Assembly: GCA_052386675.1 (NCBI GenBank)
Contig: JBQTJX010000009.1
Span: 1-64,000, forward strand
Reading direction: 5' to 3'
Source: RBG-16-66-20 sp052386675
Lineage (GTDB): Bacteria > Pseudomonadota > Gammaproteobacteria > Burkholderiales > SG8-39
DNA length: 64,000 bases
Position 1 is the first letter of the stretch. Every line of letters starts with the position of its first letter. A model generated the notes under the pieces. It made no database searches. It was not told where the DNA came from and saw nothing but the letters and a program-made list of their open reading frames with translations. Made by a program: the position numbers and the translations under genes. This document shows, one piece after another, positions 32,994-41,293 of the stretch.

Positions 32994-33862
32994 GAGTTGA
33001 ATCCGAAAAGTTTCGCCGGGTTGTCCACCAGGATCTTCTTCAGCAGCGCCGGCTCGGGAGCTATGCGGTAGAGCAGTTCCAGCAGGTCCGCTTCGTTCGG
33101 CGGCTGCTTGACCGAGACCGGATGCGGCCAGTCGCTTGCCCAGACCACGCGATCCGGCGCAGCCTCGATCAAGGCGCGCGCCATGGGGAGAACGTCGTCC
33201 CACGGGAAACCCGTTTTCGAGAGCTTCTCCGACAGCGAAAGCATGGTCCAGAAGTTGCCGCGCCTGAGGAGTTCCACCATCTTCAGCAGCGTCGGGTCCT
33301 TCGCGCCTCGCGAGGGGTCGGGCCGCCCCATGTGATCGATGAGGACGGTGCATTCGAGCTTCTCGAACATCGCGGACTGGCCGGCGATGCCCTCCGGTTC
33401 CGGCTGGACCTTGACGTACCAGCCCAGTTCCTGCACCCGCGCCACGGCGCGCGCGAAATCCTCCGGCGTGAAGGCGAGGCCGAGCCCCTGGCGGGTGAAG
33501 CGCGCCCCGCGCACGCCGGCTTCGTGCAGGCGGGCGAGGTAGGCGTCGTCGCGCTCGTTCAGCACCACGGCGTTCGCGCAGCCCCGGTAGTCCGGGCCCA
33601 GCGCGGCAAGGCCATCGAGCGTGGCCGCGTGATCGGCGCCGTAGGTGGTCGGCTGGACGACGACGCCGCGCTCGATGCCGAGCGTGGCGTGCATGTGCCG
33701 GGCCGCCGACCAGGTCGCCGAGGGCATCCGGTAGGCCGCGCCCGGGCGCGGCGGATAGCGATCTTCGGGGCCGAGCACGTGGAACTGGCTGTCGCAGCTC
33801 CCTGGCGGAGGGGGGCTATTCGGTTTGCGCGGCGCCGGGTCGAACGGCACGTAGTCCGGCAT
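32990..33862 (-). CDS. amidohydrolase, 2-pyrone-4,6-dicarboxylate-lactonase-like
   Basis: The 290-residue TIM-barrel protein starts GSCDSQFHVLG (metal His in the D-x-H pattern, here DSQFH). It continues ERGVVVQPTTYGADH, AGVRGARF, VLIDHMGRPDP and RVVWASDWPHP, all landmarks of the COG3618/LigI group. Such enzymes hydrolyse lactones, including 2-pyrone-4,6-dicarboxylate and muconolactone. It stands between the RidA and FAH genes in one operon, so it likely acts on a ring-cleavage lactone; the exact one is unknown. Confidence 0.85.
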   Translation of the reverse strand: MPDYVPFDPAPRKPNSPPPPGSCDSQFHVLGPEDRYPPRPGAAYRMPSATWSAARHMHATLGIERGVVVQPTTYGADHAATLDGLAALGPDYRGCANAVVLNERDDAYLARLHEAGVRGARFTRQGLGLAFTPEDFARAVARVQELGWYVKVQPEPEGIAGQSAMFEKLECTVLIDHMGRPDPSRGAKDPTLLKMVELLRRGNFWTMLSLSEKLSKTGFPWDDVLPMARALIEAAPDRVVWASDWPHPVSVKQPPNEADLLELLYRIAPEPALLKKILVDNPAKLFGFNS

Positions 33863-33866
33863 GTGC

Positions 33867-34250
33867 CTAGCCCAGAATGGCGACGAAATCGCACTCGACG
33901 AGCTTGCCGCCGTCGAGGTCCGCGCTCATGGTGTGGCGCGCCGGGCGCGATTGCGCGTCCGGAAAGATCCGCAGCCAGGGCACATTCAGCGCGGCGCGCT
34001 GGTTGCGATCCTTCATCCAGACCGTCATCTTGACGATGTCGGCCGTTCCGCCGCCGGCGGCCTCGATGATGCGCGCGACCTGCGCGAACATCAGCTCGCA
34101 TTGCGCCTCCAGCGTCTCTCCGTACTTCCCGGTCGCGGGATCGGTGCCCTGGATGCTGCCCGAGTAGACCGTGCTGCCGATGCGGCAGGCGGCCGGAATC
34201 GGATTCTTGTGGCTGAAGCCCTCGACGTAGATGCTGGCGCGCCGGCTCAT
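33867..34250 (-). CDS. RidA/YjgF-family protein
   Basis: The 127-residue protein fits the RidA fold: RIGSTVYSGSIQGTDPATGKYGETLEAQCELMFAQVARIIEAAGGGTADIVKMTVWMKD, followed by the pocket segment SRPARHTMSADLDGGKLVECDFVAI. The conserved Arg of the deaminase pocket is in SRPARHT. RidA deaminates enamines or imines; members in catabolic operons often act on 2-aminomuconate or related compounds. It lies four bases upstream of the amidohydrolase gene and seven bases downstream of a Bug gene. Length is typical. Confidence 0.9.
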   Translation of the reverse strand: MSRRASIYVEGFSHKNPIPAACRIGSTVYSGSIQGTDPATGKYGETLEAQCELMFAQVARIIEAAGGGTADIVKMTVWMKDRNQRAALNVPWLRIFPDAQSRPARHTMSADLDGGKLVECDFVAILG

Positions 34251-34256
34251 TTCACG

Positions 34257-35222
34257 TCATTTCGCCGAGATGCCGGCCTTGCGAATGACCGGGGTCCACT
34301 TCTCGTACTCGTTCTTCAGGTAGGCGTGGAACTGGTCCGGCGTGTTGGGACGGGCCTCCGCACCGATGGCGGCGAACTTGTCGACGACCCCTTTGTCCGC
34401 GAGCGCCCTGGCGATCGCCGCGTTGAGGCGGGCAATCGCGTCCGCCGGGGTGCCCATCGGGGCGACCACGCCGGTGAAGGTTGCGCCCTCGATTCCCGGC
34501 ACCCCCGCTTCGACGAAGGTCGGCACCTCGGGCAGCGACCCGACGCGCGCCGAAGTGGCGACCGCGAGGGCGCGCAGGCGTCCCTGCTTGATGTAGGGCA
34601 GGGCGACCGAGACCTGGTCGAAATTCAGCTGCACTTCGCCGGCGAGCAATGCGGTCGTCGCCGGCGCGTTGCCCTTGTAGTGCACCGTGAGGAAGGATAC
34701 GTTCGCGCGGCCTTGCAGCAGTTCCGAGAGCAGGTGATTCGTGGTGCCGGCGCTCGGTGTCGCCATGGTGAGCTTGCCGGGGTCCTTCCTTGCCAGGTCC
34801 AGGAGTTCCTTGACGGTCTTCGCGGGCACCGAGGGGTGTACCTGCAGCACGATCGGCGTGTACGAGACCATGCTCACCGGCAGGAAATCCTTGTCCCACT
34901 GGTAGGCCGGACGGTTGAAGATGATGGGCGCGTGCAGCAGCGGCGAATTGGCCGTGAAGAACAGCGTGTAGCCATCGGCCGCGCTCTTGGCGACGAACTC
35001 GCCGGCGATCATGCCGCCCGCGCCGGCCTTGTTCTCGATGATCACGGGCTGGCCGAGGAACTCCTGCATCCCCGGGGAGACCAGGCGCGCCGCGGTATCG
35101 ACGTTGCCGCCGGGCGGGTAGGGCACCACCAGCTTGACGGGCTTGTCGGGCCACTTCTGCGCCTGTGCGAGGGGCGCCGCCAAGAGCGCGATCAGGGCCA
35201 TGCAGAGACCAAGGGTTCTCAT
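34257..35222 (-). CDS. Bug-family solute-binding protein of the catabolic operon
   Basis: The 321-residue exported protein has signal peptide CMALIALLAAPLAQA and the core QKWPDKPVKLVVPYPPGGNVDTAARL, ENKAGAGGMIAGEF, ADGYTLFFTANS, VHYKGNAPATTALLAGEVQLNF. It is the first gene of the operon ending at 31378, so its ligand is presumably the aromatic or dicarboxylic acid degraded by the downstream enzymes. The ATG at 35222 is preceded by GGAGG; upstream in-frame codons give no signal peptide. No TctAB partner lies nearby. Confidence 0.92.
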   Translation of the reverse strand: MRTLGLCMALIALLAAPLAQAQKWPDKPVKLVVPYPPGGNVDTAARLVSPGMQEFLGQPVIIENKAGAGGMIAGEFVAKSAADGYTLFFTANSPLLHAPIIFNRPAYQWDKDFLPVSMVSYTPIVLQVHPSVPAKTVKELLDLARKDPGKLTMATPSAGTTNHLLSELLQGRANVSFLTVHYKGNAPATTALLAGEVQLNFDQVSVALPYIKQGRLRALAVATSARVGSLPEVPTFVEAGVPGIEGATFTGVVAPMGTPADAIARLNAAIARALADKGVVDKFAAIGAEARPNTPDQFHAYLKNEYEKWTPVIRKAGISAK

Positions 35223-35293
35223 CGGATCCTCCTGTGTTTGCACCACTGTATGAGCGCCGCGCCGCAGCAAACAACCGCCGCCGCGCCCTTTGT

Positions 35294-35318
35294 TCCACAT
35301 TATGGACATCGACGTCCA
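35294..35318. promoter_or_regulatory. candidate IclR operator in the divergent spacer
   Basis: TTCCACATTATGGAC at 35293-35307 holds the inverted pair TCCA-CATTA-TGGA, and a second pair TGGAC-ATCGAC-GTCCA overlaps it. It lies between the divergent Bug operon and the flavin reductase-iclR pair, where an IclR-family regulator would act. The IclR gene is the likely partner, by position only. Confidence 0.4.
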
Positions 35319-35364
35319 CGCCGTCTTGACCGCGCCATGCCGGGGCTCGTACGCTGCATTGCCC

Positions 35365-35988
35365 ATGGACATTGACGCGTCGAGCATCGGCCCGGAGGCC
35401 ACTTACAAGCTTCTGACCGGGATCATCGTGCCACGGCCGATCGCCTGGATCACGACGCTGTCGGAAGCCGGCGTCGTCAACCTCGCGCCGTTCAGCGCCT
35501 TCACCTTCGTTTCCAACAAGCCGCCGATGGTCGGTGTCAATGTCGGGCGCAAGGCGGGCGTCATGAAGGACACGGGCAACAACATCCGCGCCACCGGCGA
35601 GTTCGTCGTCAACATCGCGGACGAGGTGCTGGTCGATCCGGTCCACAGGTCGGCGATCGAGTATCCCGCCGATGTCAGCGAGGTGGCGGTGCTGGGTCTG
35701 GAGGTGCAGCCCAGCCTGAAAGTCCGTCCGCCGCGGATCGCCGCGGCGCCCGTCAGCATGGAGTGCCGGTTGCACCGGGCCATCGCTTTCGGCGACACCG
35801 GTTCGGAGTTCATGGTTGGAGAGGTGCTGGTGTTCCGGCTGCGCGACGGCCTGATGGAGAACGGCAAGATCGACAGCGCGAAGATGCGGCCGCTGTGCCG
35901 GATCGCCGGACCCAACTACGCGGGGCTGGGCGACGTGATGCGGCTGCAACCGATCGCGCAAACCGCGAAGACGGTCCTGTCGAAGTGA
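35365..35988 (+). CDS. flavin reductase-family (FMN-binding split barrel) protein
   Basis: The 207-residue protein has the split-barrel pattern: YKLLTGIIVPRPIAWITTLSEAGVVNLAPFSAFTFVSNKPPMVGVNVGRKAG, then STR-like NIRATGEFVVNIADEV and the MECRLHRAIAFG strand. It resembles flavin reductases that feed two-component monooxygenases, such as HpaC, but also unrelated FMN-binding proteins of the YhhQ/DIM6 group (COG1853). I chose the ATG at 35365 over an upstream one at 35290, which lies within the probable operator. The next gene overlaps by four bases. Confidence 0.85.
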   Translation: MDIDASSIGPEATYKLLTGIIVPRPIAWITTLSEAGVVNLAPFSAFTFVSNKPPMVGVNVGRKAGVMKDTGNNIRATGEFVVNIADEVLVDPVHRSAIEYPADVSEVAVLGLEVQPSLKVRPPRIAAAPVSMECRLHRAIAFGDTGSEFMVGEVLVFRLRDGLMENGKIDSAKMRPLCRIAGPNYAGLGDVMRLQPIAQTAKTVLSK

Positions 35989-36785
35989 GGAAGGCGACCG
36001 CCGGCGCGCAAAGCATCCGCCGGGCGGTGGCGATCCTGCGCATCCTCGCGGCGGGCCAGGAGCGCGGGGTGCGACTCGCCGATGTCGTCGCCGGGTCGGG
36101 CCTCAACCGGCCGACGGCGCACCGCATCCTGAAGGTGCTCGCCGAGGAAGGCGCCGCCGAGCAGGATGCGGAATCGCGCCGCTACCTCGTCGGCCGGGAG
36201 GTTTCGCTGCTCGGGCTGGCGCGCGGCACACGTTCGCCGGTGCGGACGGCGGCCGAGCCCTACCTCAGCCACCTCGCCGAGCAGATCGGCGACACGGTTT
36301 TCCTGACCGTGCGCAGTGGCGCGGACTCGATCGGCGTCGATCGCAAGATGGGCGCCTATCCGGTACAGGTGCGCGCCCTGGATATCGGCGCGCGCCGGCC
36401 GCTTGGCGTGGGGGTGGCCGGCGTCATGCTGCTCGCCTGCCTGCCGGAGGCCGAGGCTGTGGAGCTTGTGCGCGCCAACGCACAGCGATTCGTTCCGTTC
36501 CAGCTCACGCCGGGCCGCCTGCTGGAGCGCGTGAAGGCGGCCCGCGCCAAGGGCTACGCCTACGCCGAGGTCGGCATTGTCAGGGGAACCAGCGCCATTG
36601 CGGTGCCGGTATTCGGCGCGGAGCGCGAGGCGGTCGCCGCGATCAGCGTTGCTGCCATCGCCGACCGCCTGCCGGCTTCACGCGCGGCGGTGATTGCGGC
36701 GCAGGTACGCGTCCAGGCCGAACTCGTATCTCGCAGGCTGGCGCAGACGACGCGGCCGCGGCGCGTTGCACGCGGCGCGTCCTAG
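35985..36785 (+). CDS. IclR-family transcriptional regulator
   Basis: The 266-residue protein starts with a winged helix (AQSIRRAVAILRILAAGQERGVRLADVVAGSGLNRPTAHRILKVLAEEGAA) and continues with the IclR effector domain (YLSHLAEQIGDTVFLTVRSGADSIGVDRKMGAYPVQVRALDIGARRPLGVGVAGVMLLA). The start is GTG at 35985, overlapping the flavin reductase stop by GTGA. It probably controls the divergent catabolic operon and itself through the inverted repeats at 35294-35318. The effector is likely an aromatic acid, by family habit. Confidence 0.92.
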   Translation: MRKATAGAQSIRRAVAILRILAAGQERGVRLADVVAGSGLNRPTAHRILKVLAEEGAAEQDAESRRYLVGREVSLLGLARGTRSPVRTAAEPYLSHLAEQIGDTVFLTVRSGADSIGVDRKMGAYPVQVRALDIGARRPLGVGVAGVMLLACLPEAEAVELVRANAQRFVPFQLTPGRLLERVKAARAKGYAYAEVGIVRGTSAIAVPVFGAEREAVAAISVAAIADRLPASRAAVIAAQVRVQAELVSRRLAQTTRPRRVARGAS

Positions 36786-36965
36786 CCTGGAGGCCTTCGC
36801 TGTTTGCGCTGGGCTTGCCGGGCGAGTTGTCAGTCCCTGAGCGCCGGATCGTCGTCGTCCCGTAGAGGAATGGGGGACGCGGGACGATTCCCCGGTCTGG
36901 GGCCGATTCGCGCCTCTGTTCCGGGCTTCGAGGTGCGCGCAGCCCCCTAGCATGGCTTCTTCGCC

Positions 36966-38192
36966 ATGCCCAAGGCCCGCCTCGACCCGTCATCGCCGCG
37001 CCTGGAATCCGGCACGCCCATCCGGATACTGCTGCTGGAGGACACGCCCACGACCACCATGATCGTGAAGGCGTACCTTGATGCGGTGTCGCCGGGCGCT
37101 GAAGTGGTCGCCGCCGACACGCTGGCCGGCGCATTGCAGCGGCTCGCGCAAGGCGGCTTCGACCTCGTGCTGGCCGACCTCAACCTGCCGGATTCCGCGG
37201 GTCTCGCCACGCTCGCCCGGCTGGTGGACGCAACCGACCGCCTGGTCATCGTGATCACCTCGGACGACGACGAGAACCTGCGCGAGGCCTGCTGTTCGCT
37301 GGGCGCCTACGACTTCCTGCACAAGACCCGGCTGAGCCGGGGGGCGCTGGGCCGGATCCTGCGCCTGGCGACCATGCAGGCCAACACGTTCCGCTCCCTG
37401 CGCGAGCTGAACCGGACGCTGGAGCAGCGCGTTGCCGAGCGCACGGCGGACCTGCAGGCCGCGAACCGTGAACTGGAGAGCTTCAGCTATTCGGTGTCGC
37501 ACGACCTCGTGGCGCCGCTGCGGGCGGTCGCGGGACTGGCGGGGATCCTGCGCGCCGACCACGGGCCGCGCCTCCCGGAGGACGCCCGGGACCTGCTGTG
37601 CAGGCTGGAGTCGGCCGCGATGCGCATGGGCGGAATGATCGCCGGACTGCTCGAGTTTTCCCGCAGCGGCCGGACGCCCGTAGCGCGGGCTGCGGTGGAC
37701 ATGCGCGCGCTTGTCGATGACGTGCTGGCGGATTTCCGGGCAGCCGGCGCCGATCGCGCCGCGGTCGCGATCGGACCGCTGCCGCCCGCGCTCGGCGACG
37801 CGGTGCTGCTGCGCCAGGTGTGGCAGAACCTCATCGGCAACGCCCTAAAGTTCTCGGCCGCGGCGGAGGTGCCGCGGGTCCAGATCGGCGCGCGCGCCAA
37901 TGGCGGGAGCATCGAGTACTGGGTGCGCGACAACGGCGCCGGCTTCGACATGGGTTCGCGCGACCGGCTGTTCGCAGTGTTCCAGCGCGCGCACTCGCAA
38001 TCCGAGTTCGAGGGCTCCGGCGTAGGGCTCGCCATCGTGCGCCGGATCATCGACCGGCACGGTGGCGCCGTCGATGCCGAGGGTTCGCCCGGCAGGGGCG
38101 CGGAGTTTCGCTTCGCGATCGAGGCGGCGCCGCGGGCCGCAGCGCTCAGGGCCGCGCCCTTGACAGCGCCCGCCAGACCCGCTCTGGCGTAG
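36966..38192 (+). CDS. receiver-HisKA-HATPase hybrid kinase
   Basis: The 408-residue soluble protein begins with a response-regulator receiver domain (about 18-140, phospho-acceptor D71 in VLADLNLPD). A short coiled linker follows (LNRTLEQRVAERTADLQAANRELES), then HisKA (H179 in SVSHDLVAPLRA) and HATPase (N-box LIGNALKF, GAGFDM, GSGVGLAIVRRII). Receiver-first kinases of this type resemble phytochrome-associated or chemotaxis-like kinases that pass a signal from another kinase. No cognate regulator is beside it. Its 3' end overlaps the convergent CoxL-like gene by 47 bases. TAGCAT lies 12 bases before the ATG. Confidence 0.9.
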   Translation: MPKARLDPSSPRLESGTPIRILLLEDTPTTTMIVKAYLDAVSPGAEVVAADTLAGALQRLAQGGFDLVLADLNLPDSAGLATLARLVDATDRLVIVITSDDDENLREACCSLGAYDFLHKTRLSRGALGRILRLATMQANTFRSLRELNRTLEQRVAERTADLQAANRELESFSYSVSHDLVAPLRAVAGLAGILRADHGPRLPEDARDLLCRLESAAMRMGGMIAGLLEFSRSGRTPVARAAVDMRALVDDVLADFRAAGADRAAVAIGPLPPALGDAVLLRQVWQNLIGNALKFSAAAEVPRVQIGARANGGSIEYWVRDNGAGFDMGSRDRLFAVFQRAHSQSEFEGSGVGLAIVRRIIDRHGGAVDAEGSPGRGAEFRFAIEAAPRAAALRAAPLTAPARPALA

Positions 38193-40386
38193 CCGGCATG
38201 TCTATGTCCGCGGCGCCCAGCGCATCCACGATGGCGTTCATCGCCGCGGCCAGGGCGCCCACGGTGCCCGCCTCGCCGGCGCCTTTGGCCCCCAGCGGAT
38301 TGAGCTTCGTCGGCACCGGGTTGTGCCCGACCACGATGCCGCAGAGGTCCGCGGCCCGTGTCATGGCGTAATCCATGAAGGAACCGGTCAGCAGTTGTCC
38401 TTCGTCGTCGTAGACGATTTGCTCCATCAGGATCTGCCCCAGCCCCTGCACGATGCCGCCCACCACCTGCCCGTGCAGCGTGAGCGGGTTGAGTTCGGTC
38501 CCGACGTCGTCCACCACCGCGTAGTTCAGGAGCTGGATGGCCCCGGTCTCCGGGTCCACTTCGACCTCGCAGACATGGGTGCCGTTGGGAAAGGTCTCCG
38601 CCGCCGGGGAGAACTCGGCCTGCTCCGAGAGGCCCGCGACCGCCTCCCCGAGCGCCAGCGACCGGTCCGTTCCCGCCACCGTGAAGCGGCCACCGGCGAA
38701 CGCAATGTCGGCCGCCGCGGCTTCGAGCTTGCGCGCGGCGATGCGCCTGCCGCTCTCGATTACCTTGTCCGCCGCCAGCCACAGCGCAGTGCCGCCGACC
38801 GCGGCCGAGCGCGAGCCGAAGGTGCCGTTGCCTCTGGGCACCCGGTCGGTGTCGCCTTCGACGAGCGCGAGGTCCTCCGGCGCCAGGCCAAGTCGCGAGG
38901 CGGCAATCTGGCGGTAAAGGGTTTCATGGCCCTGGCCCTGGCTCTTGGTGCCCACCGCGAGCGTGGCGCGGCCGTCGGCGTCGAAATCCAGCGTCGCGTA
39001 TTCCAGGCCTGGCGCCGCGGCGCGCTCGATGGCATTGGCGAGGCCGATGCCGCGCAGCCGTCCTCGCGCTTCCGACTCCCGCCGGCGCGCAGCGAACCCG
39101 TTCCAGTCCGCGAGCGCGAGCGCCTGGTCCATGCCACGCCCAAACTCGCCGCAGTCGTAGGTGAAGCCGAGCGGATTGCGCCAGGGCATCGCCGAAGGCG
39201 GCACGAGGTTGCGCCGGCGCAGCTCGACGCGGTCCGCGCCCAGCTCGCGCGCGGCGTCGTCCATCAGGCGTTCCAGCAGGTAGATGGCCTCGGGCCGGCC
39301 GTTGCCCCGGTACGGCGCGAGCGACTGGGTATGGCTGAAGATGCCGGTGACGCACACATGCGCCGCGCGGATGGCGTACATGCCCGCCAGCGATCCCAGG
39401 TTGGCGAAGCTGGGCAGGATGTTCCGGTCCGAGGAAACGTAGGCCCCCAGCGCGCTCACGTTGCGCGCGCGCAGCGCGAGGATGCGGTGGCTCGCGTCGA
39501 AGGCAAGCTCGACCTCGGCTTCCATGTCGCGCCCATGCTCGTCGGCGAGCAACGCCTCGCTGCGGTCGCAGGTCCACTTTACCGGGCGGCCCAGCCTGCG
39601 CGCCAGCCACAGCGCGTGGCGATGCTCCAGCTGCGCCCAGCCCTTGGCGCCGAACGCGCCACCGACGTCGTTGCTCACGACGCGGATGCGGTCCCCGGCG
39701 ACCCCGAGCAGCTGCCCCAGCACCTCGCGCACGCGGTGCGGGTATTGCACGTCGCAGTGCAGGGTGTAGCGGCCGGCGGCCGCGTCCCATTCGCCGATCG
39801 CGCCGCGCGGCTCCATGAACTGGGCGTGCACGCGCGATACGCTGTAGCGGCGCTTCACCACCCGCGCCGCGCCCGCGAACGCAGCCTCGGTGGCGGCGCG
39901 GTCGCCGGTCTCGAACACGTGGCTCACGTTGTCCGGGCATTCGTCCCAGACCGGTTCGGCGGCGGGCAGCGCCTCGTACTCGACCATCACCCGCTCGGCG
40001 GCGTCCTTCGCCTGCGCCAGCGTCTGCGCCGCGACGATCGCCACCGGATCGCCGACGTGGCGGACCATTCCCTTTGCGAGGCCCGGGTGCGCGCGCCAGA
40101 ACATCGGCCGGCCGTCGGCGCGACTGCGCTTGATCGCGGGGGCCGTGGTGCCGATGCCGTCGTGTTCCAGGTCCTCCACGGTAAACACGCCGGCGACGCC
40201 AGGCGCGGCGAGCGCCTCCGAGGCGTCGACTGACGCAATGCGCGCGCGGGCATGCGGTGAGCGGACATAGGCAAGGTGCGCCATGCCGGCCACGGCGATG
40301 TCGTTGACGAAGAGGCCCTCGCCGCGCAGCAGGCGCGCGTCCTCGAAGCGCGGGACGGGCTGGCCGATGCCGTACTTTTCGTTCAT
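38146..40386 (-). CDS. xanthine-dehydrogenase-family molybdopterin subunit (CoxL-like), orphan
   Basis: The 746-residue protein is the large molybdenum-cofactor subunit of a xanthine-oxidase-family hydroxylase. N-terminal GIGQPVPRFEDARLLRGEGLFVNDI, then RVHAQFMEPRGAIGEWD, VGGAFGAKG, and the active-site loop SLAPYRGNGRPEAIYLLERLMD. CO-dehydrogenase form II enzymes have AYRGAGR here, so this is a variant. Its C-terminus has the GAKGAGEAGTVGA cofactor-binding block. The FAD (CoxM) and 2Fe-2S (CoxS) subunits that should accompany it are absent, so it must pair with subunits encoded elsewhere or be an orphan. The substrate is unknown. Confidence 0.9.
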   Translation of the reverse strand: MNEKYGIGQPVPRFEDARLLRGEGLFVNDIAVAGMAHLAYVRSPHARARIASVDASEALAAPGVAGVFTVEDLEHDGIGTTAPAIKRSRADGRPMFWRAHPGLAKGMVRHVGDPVAIVAAQTLAQAKDAAERVMVEYEALPAAEPVWDECPDNVSHVFETGDRAATEAAFAGAARVVKRRYSVSRVHAQFMEPRGAIGEWDAAAGRYTLHCDVQYPHRVREVLGQLLGVAGDRIRVVSNDVGGAFGAKGWAQLEHRHALWLARRLGRPVKWTCDRSEALLADEHGRDMEAEVELAFDASHRILALRARNVSALGAYVSSDRNILPSFANLGSLAGMYAIRAAHVCVTGIFSHTQSLAPYRGNGRPEAIYLLERLMDDAARELGADRVELRRRNLVPPSAMPWRNPLGFTYDCGEFGRGMDQALALADWNGFAARRRESEARGRLRGIGLANAIERAAAPGLEYATLDFDADGRATLAVGTKSQGQGHETLYRQIAASRLGLAPEDLALVEGDTDRVPRGNGTFGSRSAAVGGTALWLAADKVIESGRRIAARKLEAAAADIAFAGGRFTVAGTDRSLALGEAVAGLSEQAEFSPAAETFPNGTHVCEVEVDPETGAIQLLNYAVVDDVGTELNPLTLHGQVVGGIVQGLGQILMEQIVYDDEGQLLTGSFMDYAMTRAADLCGIVVGHNPVPTKLNPLGAKGAGEAGTVGALAAAMNAIVDALGAADIDMPATPERVWRALSRARP

Positions 40387-40415
40387 ATTCCGGTCATTCT
40401 AGTTTGGGAATCCAC

Positions 40416-41192
40416 ATGGCCTACAGCGCGTTCGACCTCACGGGCAAGTCCGTCCTCGTCACCGGCGGCAACAGCGGCATCGGCCTGGGGATGGCCGATG
40501 CGCTGGCGCAGGCGGGCGCCGCGGTGTGCATCTGGGGTACCAACGTGGACAAGAACGCCGCTGCGCTGGCGAAGCTGAAGGCGCACGGCGGCAAGGCGAC
40601 GGCGCTTGCCTGCGACGTCGGCAACGAGCAGGAGGTGGAGCAGCGCTTCGCCGAGACCGTCGCAGCCCTGGGGCCGCTGCATGGCTGCTTTGCCAACGCT
40701 GGGGTCAGCGGCCGGGCGAACGTGAAGTCTTTCGCCGAGATGGACGCGGAGGAGTGGAAGCGCGTGACCCGCGTGAACCTGGACGGCGCCTTCTACACCC
40801 TGCGGGCAGCGGCGAAGCACATGGTCGGGCACGGGCAGGGTGGTGCGCTGGTGGGAACCGCGAGCCTGGCGGCGATCTCCGGCCAGCCGCGCGGCGAGCA
40901 CTACGCCGCCACCAAGGGCGGGCTCATCTCCATGATCCGGGCGCTGGCGGTGGAGTTCGCGCGCAACGGCATCCGCGCCAACGCCATCCTGCCAGGCTGG
41001 ATCGACACCGCGATGACCGAGAAGGCGCTCAACTGGGACAAGTTCCGCGACCGGGTGCTGCCGCGGATCCCGGTGCGGCGCTGGGGCAGGCCTGAGGACT
41101 TCGGCGCCATCGCGGTGTACCTGGTAAGCGGCGCCAGCAGTTACCACACCGGGGACACCTTCCTCATCGACGGCGGCTACTCGCTGTTCTGA
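40416..41192 (+). CDS. SDR-family oxidoreductase
   Basis: The 258-residue protein has the classical SDR set: TGGNSGIGLGMA (cofactor loop), NAGV, and the Ser-Tyr-Lys triad in TASLAAISGQPRGEHYAATKGG, then PGWIDTAMTE. Length and ending (GDTFLIDGGYSLF) fit 3-oxoacyl-ACP reductase-like or glucose-dehydrogenase-like SDRs of the FabG type. The ATG at 40416 is chosen over a TTG at 40404. It is divergent from the CoxL-like gene. It resembles the second SDR at 45797, whose core is clearly related. Confidence 0.88.
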   Translation: MAYSAFDLTGKSVLVTGGNSGIGLGMADALAQAGAAVCIWGTNVDKNAAALAKLKAHGGKATALACDVGNEQEVEQRFAETVAALGPLHGCFANAGVSGRANVKSFAEMDAEEWKRVTRVNLDGAFYTLRAAAKHMVGHGQGGALVGTASLAAISGQPRGEHYAATKGGLISMIRALAVEFARNGIRANAILPGWIDTAMTEKALNWDKFRDRVLPRIPVRRWGRPEDFGAIAVYLVSGASSYHTGDTFLIDGGYSLF

Positions 41193-41217
41193 GGGCGCCC
41201 CTGGCATGACGGTTCCA

Positions 41218-41236
41218 TGACAGCTGCAAACTGTCA
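41218..41236. promoter_or_regulatory. inverted repeat before the cyclase-FHA gene
   Basis: TGACAG-CTGCAAA-CTGTCA lies about 60 bases before the ATG at 41294. It could be a regulator site; no clear promoter hexamers are found beside it. Confidence 0.3.
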
Positions 41237-41293
41237 GGAAACGTCAGATAGTTCCTCGCCAGGACCCTATTGCACTGCGGTAGGGTGTGTCGC

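Noticed and set aside
34252..35961. 569-residue minus-strand frame through the Bug gene and flavin reductase region
   Set aside because: Overlaps a Bug gene in another frame and has no recognisable domain.
38323..40233. 636-residue frame antisense to the CoxL-like gene
   Set aside because: Shadow; CoxL motifs are intact on the other strand.
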